A DNA stretch of 54,715 nt from NCBI GenBank assembly GCA_902786015.1, contig CADAAU010000020.1, positions 1-54,715 on the forward strand, written 5' to 3'. The notes under the pieces are model-generated. The model was not told where the DNA came from, did not search any database, and saw only the letters and a list, made by a program, of their open reading frames with translations. Made by a program: the position numbers and the translations under genes. The stretch comes from an uncultured Coriobacteriaceae bacterium. GTDB taxonomy: Bacteria > Actinomycetota > Coriobacteriia > Coriobacteriales > Atopobiaceae. Positions 42,308 through 51,300 of the stretch are shown here, one piece after another (position 1 is the first letter of the stretch; each line of letters begins with the position of its first letter).

Positions 42308-45300
42308 ATGGATTTTTGGAAACTGTCTAAAGCAAGGCGGGCCGTGCTCGCGAGCATACTGTCGCTGCTGCTTGCGCTTTCGAGCGTGAGTCCTCAGGCG
42401 CTTGCCGAGGCCATGAACGAGTTGTCGGCAAAGCAGACCCTGGCGGCGGACGTGACGTCTGAGTCTCAGCCCAAAGAGACCTCGGGACAGACGGGCGATT
42501 CCGCAGGAGCCGCAGACCCCGCTGACAAGAGCGTGGATCATGCGGAGCCAGTTGTGGAATCTGTGCCTGAGCGTTGGGCCATTGAGCTCGACGCTAACGG
42601 TGGAGCGCTAATCGAGGGTACGGACGAACACGTGACGAGCGTGGAGTCGCAAGAGGACGCAGATCCCGTGCGACTACCCAATGCGTTTGTGCGCGAGGGC
42701 TTTGAGTTTGCGGGCTGGTCCACGAACGTGGACCCAGAGGCGTGGCACAAGGCGCGCGAGGAGGCGCTCGCGGCTGACCCCAACGCGCCCGAACCCGAGG
42801 ACAAGCCGCTCTTCGTGCCCGCCGAGGCCAGTCTATACAACCTGTCATACGCCTACGTGACGTTGGAGGACGGTACCGTGCGGCAGGTGAGCGACGTCGC
42901 CGCCGCACATGGAACCGACGGGGAGGGTCGCGAGGTCAAGACCTGCGTCCTGCGCGACCGCGTGCGCGACGGCAAGCTCGTGCTGTATGCGCAATGGAAG
43001 AAGGTCGAGCAGCGTACGGAGCAGCCAACGCAAGAGGCAACGCCATCAAACGACGTCGTGCAGGGCGACCAGCCAGCGCCCGCCAACGTCGGTGACAGCA
43101 CGAGCGCGTCCAAGGAAGCGCCTGCGCAAACGAGCGAACATCCCACCAACACGCCAGCTCCTGCGCAGCCAACGCAAGAGGCAACGCCATCAAACGACAT
43201 CACGCAGGACGATCAGCCAGCGCCCACCAACGCCGGCGGCAACATGGGCGCACCCAAGGAAGCGCCTGCGCAAACGAGCGAGCGATCTTCCACCACAGCC
43301 ACGCCCGCACAGCCAACGCAAAGCGTCTCGGTGCAGCCCAGCGAGGACACGGGCGGCATCGACCCCAACGTGGAGCTGCCCAAGAGCGCCGAGCCCGTGG
43401 CCGCGTCTCCCACCGGCATCGATGCGATCCTGGCCAACCCCGAGGCCACTCTCGACTCCTCTGCCGGCGATCCAAATGCCACGGTCGCGTTGGACAAGGC
43501 CGAGCAAAACACGCACGCGCGCAACCTGCTGGCAAACCCCCTGCAAGTGCGTTCGACCGCCTCTGCGGCCAAGCTTGGGTTCGGTACGTTGTTGCTCAGC
43601 CCGCAGTCGGTCGGTAACGTCACGGACGTGCGCGCGCGTCCAGGACAAGAACAAAAAAAGGACGGCACCACCGTAGAGTACTTCTCGCTCGTGTGGAACA
43701 CGCACGACACGGAAGGCAAGGATGACGGCAGCGCCTCCAACCTCTATTTGGAGCCCGCTGACGACAATGCGCTCAACATGCAGGCGCACCTGCAGTTTTC
43801 CTTCTCGGGCGAGATGGACTACCCGGCAGGCTCCATCCAAATGACCGTCCCCGCACAGGTGGCCCTTAATCGCGGCGGAGACCTCATCGGCTCAATGACC
43901 TTTGGCGTCCCCGAGCAGCCCGACACTTCCCAGGCCTTTGCATACCGTTTGGTAACGCCCACAGACAGCTCCGACCCGTACTACGTAATAACCAACACCC
44001 GTACGCTGCAGTCGGGCTCCACTGGCGTTATTCAGTTTTCCATCCACGGCATTGTCCCGCACGAAATCAAAAGCACCGAATTGCCAAGCGATATGGTCGT
44101 ACCGAACCTGCAGGCAGAGCTCACGCTTACCACCGCCCGTGGTAACGACATCGTGGTGGGCACCGACCCCCTTACGGCACAGGTTCACACGCACGAGGAA
44201 ATCGACAACGCCTACAAGAATGGTGGCAGGGTCGTGGCCGCTTCGGATGCGGAGGACGCGATCAAAGCCGCACTGAATGGGCTTCCCGGTAGCGCGGACG
44301 ACTATGTGCTCGTGCGGTGGAACACCTACGCCAACGTAAAGGGCAACCAAGCGTTCCAGCTCAATATGACCGACACGATCGGCAAGATTGAGGGCAACGG
44401 CGAGGAAGTATCGAATGAGGGTAGCGTGGTCCTGGGTACCTCCTCTGTGGCTGCGGACAGTTTTTCGAGCTCCTACACCAAGACTGTGTTGGAGAACGGC
44501 TCCTATCTCGAATCGGGCGAATCGCGTTACGAAAACGTGTGGACGGCCTATCCAAAGAGCCTGTTCGAGGACGGGGTGAACTACAAAATAGCCAACGACG
44601 TCAGCTGGACGGTGACGCCGACCGACGCTCCGAATACGGCCACTCACAAAGAGGCTTCGGCCGCGGTTTACTATCACAACCCGTCGCCGGTGGCGTTCGT
44701 CGCGGCGCCTGGACACTACATCATCGAGAAGGAGACTCTCGAGCCGCACCGCTACTCGACCTCCACCAATACTGCGCTCACCGACCTCAAGGGCCTCGGA
44801 TCGGGTGCGAACGCGATTCCGGCCAAAGACACCACCATAGGCTTTACCGTGACTGCCTACGGCGAGATTATGGAGAGGACCTTGGCCGAGGGCGCGAGCT
44901 TCGAAAACGTAACGGACCCCGCCACCGACCCGAACTTGCACCAGCGCTACGTGACCATGGAGGCCACGGACGACGCCATCTACCTCAACGGAAACTACGG
45001 CAGCGAGTTGACGTCTGCGGACTACTACATCTCGCGCGTGCATCTGAACGATCCGGGCGTGTACACCTATGGGCACAGGGGCGGTGACGTAAACAACGAA
45101 TGGGATTACATCCGCAACTACGAGGCGACCCCGCCCAACGTGGCACTGTGGGGTCTATCCGAGAGCGAGGGTGGCACCGCGCAGGAATGGACTCAGCTCG
45201 CGACCGTGACCTATGACGAGCACAACGCCCACCATGTGACGACAACGCTAGATCGTGTTCACATTAACGGTCTCAACGTTAGCTTGGATAAGGAGCTGGG

Positions 45301-48300
45301 CATCACCCGCGTGAAGATGGTCACCTCCTCCAAGGATTATGACGCCATACGACTGCAGTACAACCCCTACGTTACGCTGTGCGCGGACGGGCCGCGGGTG
45401 CGAGCGCTCGTTGACCAGCTGTTTGCCGAGACCGATAGCCCCACCGCCACCATGCGCAACGACGTGACGCTCGTGGCCTACAACGGCGACGGCGTGGGTG
45501 GCACGTACGGCAGCGGCGAGGCGAACGCCCCGACCGTCAACCCGGCCGACGCCTCGCTCGTGGCCGGCACTGGTGACGGTATCTTTGCCATTAGGGGCAA
45601 CCCGAACCAATCCGTGGGCTTCTCGAACACGATTGCCATGGACACGTCGCGGTACGGCCGGCCTATGTATCACCACGCTTCGCTTGCGTACCTGCGCGGC
45701 TCCGTGCCACGCATTGGTGTAACGAGCACCAAGGAGACGAAGGAGTACAACGAGGGAACCGACTTTAACGCCTCCACGAAGCAGGTCACCCTGCACTACA
45801 CCGCCACCGTACACGAGCAATCCAACGTGCTCAGCAAGGAGATTTACGAAGAGTACGTCGAGAACGGTGGCATAGCTCCCGAGACCTCCGGCACGTGGTA
45901 CGATCTGCTGCCGCCCGGCGTCCACCCGGACCTCTCCACCATTCGCCTGCGTGACGAGGATTCCGTGTTGGATGCCTACACCATAGAGGACTACCAAGGC
46001 ACGGGTCGTACGATGCTGGTGGTGCAAGCCGGACTTGTTCCTCAGCTCAAGTACAACGACGTCGTGGAGGGAGCAAGTGCCGGCGATGGCTACTGGTCGC
46101 AGGGCATCTACGACGAGCTCGAGCTGAGCTTTGATGCCGTATACAACTACGGAAACTTCGAGGCCACACTCGACGAGCACGGACATGAGGTGGACAAGCT
46201 CGTTAACCTCATTGCCTTCGAGTCGGGAAACGAAGAGCTTGGCAACCAAGAGGGCATGATGGGCGAGTACGACGACGCCACCGGTGGTGCGGGCGACACG
46301 AAGGTCTATCGCAACAAGGAGACGTCGGTCGCCGTGGAAGATACGCCGGACCTCACGGAAGGGCATGCCGCTGAAGTGATGTCCAACTTGGACGGCTCCC
46401 TTGGGGCGGGCGAAAAGAAACCCACCTTCGTGTATGCGCGCGACGAAACCAGCATTCACATAGAACGCTACTCCCTAAGCGAAATCCGAAAGACCGTAGC
46501 GTCCGACGCCGAGGGGATCTATCGCACCGGTACGAGCAATCCCAGCCTCTGGCCGAGCCACAACAATCAGGTTAATGTGTATGAAGGACATGGCTACAGC
46601 TATCGCATTGAGGTGGGGCGCGCCACGGGCGAGACGAGCAACATCGTGCTCTATGACGCTCTGGAGTACTACCAGCTCAACGAATCGAATTCGGACTGGA
46701 AGATAAAGGACCATCGCTGGAAGGGGACACTCGTCTCGGTGGACACCTCGCACCTCGAGGCGGCGGGCGTGTCGCCAGTCGTGTACTACAGCACCACGGT
46801 CGGCGGCTTCGACTCGAATCCGGCGTCCACCGGAGATGGCGGGTATGTGAACAGCGCAAACTTCCAGAACACGAACTTGCAGGATACGAGCCTTTGGAAA
46901 CCCGCATCGAGCTATCCGGCAGAGTCCCTCCCTAACGTCACGGCCGTTGCCATCGACTGTTCCAAGGCAGCGGACGGCAGCGACTTCATTCTGCCTGCGG
47001 AGAGCTCGCTGGTTGCCGTCATTCACATGAAGGCGCCGACCGAGGTCATCGAGGATGGTAAAAGCAATCTCTTCAAGACCGTCAATCCCGGCGGCAGCGA
47101 GGATGAGCCCAACGACAACTCTCATGCCTTCAACAACGTGTACATAATGAACGACGTGAAGGGGGGATCCAGCGCCGGCACGGAGACCCAGTTCTATCAT
47201 CCCGATTACGTTAAGGTGGGCATTGTGCCCTTCAAGCTTCGCGTGAGCAAGATTTGGGATGACGCGAACAACAACGATGGCAAACGGCCCGACCAGGTGA
47301 AGGTGCACCTGCATGCGAACGGACAGGCGGCCAAGGACGAGAATGGCGACGACGTCGCGGCCGTCATACTGAACGAAGGCAACGAGTGGACTCACACTTT
47401 CGAAGACATTCCCTATGCAGACGAGCACAACAAGCCGATTCACTACACCGTTACCGAGGATGACATCACCGAGGAGGTGGGCGACGGCACCACCGTGCGC
47501 CTGTATGCGCCGTCGTATTTGCACACCGATGACGCCCACGTGCAAATCGTGAACAAGCGCACGCCCGAAACGGTGGACGTGCGCGGCACGAAGACCTGGG
47601 AAGACAACGGCGACGCGGCCGGTGCGCGACCCTCCACCATCCGGGTGCACCTCTATGCGGACGGCAGCCACAAGTCCGACAAGTACGTTGGCGAGGCTAC
47701 CGACGGCACCTGGTCGTATTCGTTCAACGATCTGCCGGCCTACAAGGACGGGAAGAAGATCGTCTACACGGTGGAAGAGGACCCCATCGCCTTCTATGCA
47801 CGCGACTACGAGGCCTCCACCGATGGGTCGAGCTCGTTCGTGGCGGCCGACGGCACCGTTCAGGGCAGCACCAACATCACCAACACCTACTCCACCACGG
47901 GCCTGTTGGGCATTAGCAAGACCGCCGAAGGGGTTATCTCGGAGGCGGGACGCAACGCGACCTTTACCTTTAAGGTCGAGCTCTTTGACGCGCAGAAGGA
48001 TGACAACGGGCATGCCATTCCACTTGCCGATGCGTATCCGTACTACGTGATAGACGCCTCCACGGGCACCAAGGTCGAGGGGTCGGACGGCACCGTGAGC
48101 ACTGGCGGCACCGTGAGCTGCAAGGCCGGTCAGCGCGCCATCATTGCGGGCATTCCCGTGGGCAGCACCTATCGAGTCACGGAGCAGCCCACGGCGGGCT
48201 TCTATCAGAGCGGGTCGGCGAATGCGACCGGCACCATCGTGGCCGGCGTCAACCCCAACCACGCCGAGGATGCGCGCTTTACCAACACCTACCGTACGTC

Positions 48301-51300
48301 GGGTTCGTTCCAGCTCAAGGCCACAAAGGAGCTCCAGAACCAAAAGCTCGCGCTCTACGGGTTCCGCTTCCAGGCCTATCAGGTGTTCAATGCGGGAAAG
48401 AGCGACGAGTACGAGCAGGTGGTTCGCTCGGTCTCCAATGCCGCCGGCGGAGAGATGGATGCCAGCGGCGTGAGCACGGGCGAGGTTACCTTTGCGCGCG
48501 TAAACGTTTCGGGCGAGGACTTGGGTGACGACGGAAGGCTCGAGTTGCTGTACCGCATTCGCGAAGTGAACGTGGGGAGGCAGGGCTACACCTACGCGGA
48601 CAACGTCGAGCAGGTGCGCGTAACGCTTACGGACGCTGGCGACGGAACGATCACGGCAACGCAAGAGCCGATGGCGGCAAGCGGAACCTCCCACATACGC
48701 TCGCTTGATGGCACTACCACGACGGACAGTGCGTTTGTCTCCAACGGCAACGCGACCTTTAGGAATACGTATAGTGCCAGCGGCACATTTGACCTCACCG
48801 CGCTCAAGGTCCTCAAGGGGCGTGCGCTTACAGATGGTGAGTTCACCTTGCGACTGACGGCGCTCACTGCGGACGCGCCAGCGGCCACGACCGCAACGGC
48901 AACGAATGACGCAAACGGCGTGGTGACGTTTCACGACATTCCGCTCACCGGTGCGCATGGTGGCAAGTGCTTTATCTACAAGATCACCGAGGATGCGGGC
49001 AGCGACAGCGGCGTGGTGTATAGCGGCGAGGCGGTGTACTATCGCGTGGACGTGACGGACAATGGTGACGGTACCATGTCGAGCACGCAGACGGTCGTGG
49101 CGCCAAAGGCGGGTGCGAGTAACGCAGCCATTGAGGCGGGCGATCTGGATGCGTTCGAGCCCAGCGGGGCGTCACCCACCATAACCAACACGCTCAAACC
49201 GGGCAGCCTTAAGATCAAGAAGCTGCTGGATGGTGCGGCGGCTGGTCACGAGGATCAGGAATTCACCTTTAAGGTGCGTCTGACGGGATCGGGTCTCGCG
49301 AGCTCGTACACGTACACCGTGGATGGTGCCGGCACTCCGATTGAGTCCGAGGTGCAGGACGGCGTGTTTGAGGTGAAGCTCAAGCTTGGCCAGGAGGCGG
49401 AGATTGCGAACATTCCCGCCGGAACCACCTATGCGGTGTTTGAGGACACGGTCGCCGGTTGGCAGCTCCTGAGCCAGTCTGGCACGAGCGGCACGATTGC
49501 GCCGAACGCTGCGAGCCTGACGACTATTACCAACCAGTACGTCCCGGGTGAGGCAAAGGTCCAGCTCTTTGCCACCAAGACCCTTGACGGTGCGTCGGCG
49601 AGCAAGGCGTTCGAGTTCGTTCTTGCGGGTAATGCCGGGGCCCCGATGCCGACTGGCGCAACCGAGGGGACCGTTACGGCAAGCAACGACACCACCACGG
49701 GCTTGGTGGACTTTGGAAGCATTGCATACGACACACCGGGCACGTATACGTACACCATTACCGAGAAACTCGGTTACGCCGACGGCGCCGTTGACAACAC
49801 CATTGAGTACGATGCCACCGAGTGGACGGCAACCGTAACGGTGACCAATACTGGTACCGATGCGGCCCCAGTCTTCTCGACTGCCGTGAGCTACTCCAAC
49901 GGTGTGGACGAGCCTTCTGCGACGCCGCCGACGTTTGCCAACACGACCAAGCTCGGCGAGCTGACGGTAGAGAAGGTGGGCCAAAACATTACGCCCAAGA
50001 ACAAGGATGCCGAGTTCGACTTTACCGTCGAGCTGCAAAACGACGGCCAGCCGGTGGACAAGGCGAGCTTCTACATTACCGATGCCGATGGCAACATCGT
50101 GGAGCAGAACGCTGGCACGCAGTCCAACGGAGGTGTCAATTCAGCAATGGGCATGACCACGCTTTTGTCAGGCGTGCGCGACGCTTTCGTTGGCCTGTTT
50201 AAGCCTACTATCGCGTATGCCGACGATGGCGGTCCCAGCAGCGGCGTCTTTGGCAAAGATGGCTCCTGCACCTGGGAGTGGGATGGGGCGGGTACCTTTA
50301 CCATTAAGGCAACTGACTCCAGTACTCCTGCGGTTTGGGAAGTAGGCATGCCTCCCATAGAAAGCTATAAAAGTGACATGGTGAGATTCGTTGTCGATGC
50401 TTCAGATGGCCCAATAAAGGTTCGTGGCTCTGTAAAATTCGGGGGCTCATCCACTGAATCATCTGGGATGTTCAGCGGATATCCTGCACTCACAACAGTG
50501 AATCTAAGCGGTTTTGACGTTAGTGAGTATCAATCTGATCTCAACTCCGCAGATACAGCTGATAGAACGCTCATGCGAATGTTCTACAACTGCGGGGAAT
50601 TAACCACTGTAGTGTTGCCGGAATTCACTGGTTATGCAGTGGCGACGAATCACATGTTCGATAGTTGCGTTAAGCTAGAATCAGTCTCAATACCACATAT
50701 GAATATGAAAAACGGCACATCGTCCTCCGATGACTTTCATATGTTCTTTAACTGCAAAAAACTTACAAATATAGATTTAAGCGGCGTGGATATTAAGCTT
50801 GACTGCGATATGCGCAGTATGTTTCAGGGATGCAGCATGCTAACCAGCGTAAACATGGGTCTTAAAGGTAGCGAAAGAATAACAAGCATGGATTTTATGT
50901 TCCGAGATTGTTCAAACCTTTCCACCATTAACTTTAACGGCATCAATGCTCCAAAGCTTAAAACGATGTCACATGCATTTCATGGATGCACGAGCTTAAC
51001 TGCTCTAGATTTAACCGATATGAGTGCGAAGAACATTTATAAAATTAATGGGGCTTTTCAGGACTGTGAGAATCTACAAACTCTTGATATAAGTACACTA
51101 GGCTTTAATTTTAATAAACCGACTGGAGAGTTCAATACCTTATCTGACGCACGCAATATGCTCAACGGCGCTGAGAAACTATCGCGCATTGTCTTGGGTG
51201 CTGATTTCAGGAGTCTGGTTGGGTTCCCCAACGGCTATGGCATTAACAATCTTCCGTCCATTCCGCAAACTGGTGGTTACAAGAACAGGTGGATCATGGT

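Noticed and set aside
43022..43323. CRISPR array
   Set aside because: The repeats are 144-bp, coding and without spacers; no CRISPR-like repeat-spacer pattern was seen anywhere in the window.
46475..48958. 827-codon open frame antisense to the adhesin
   Set aside because: It lies entirely inside the recognisable adhesin gene on the other strand, has no family motifs and is a GC-composition shadow.
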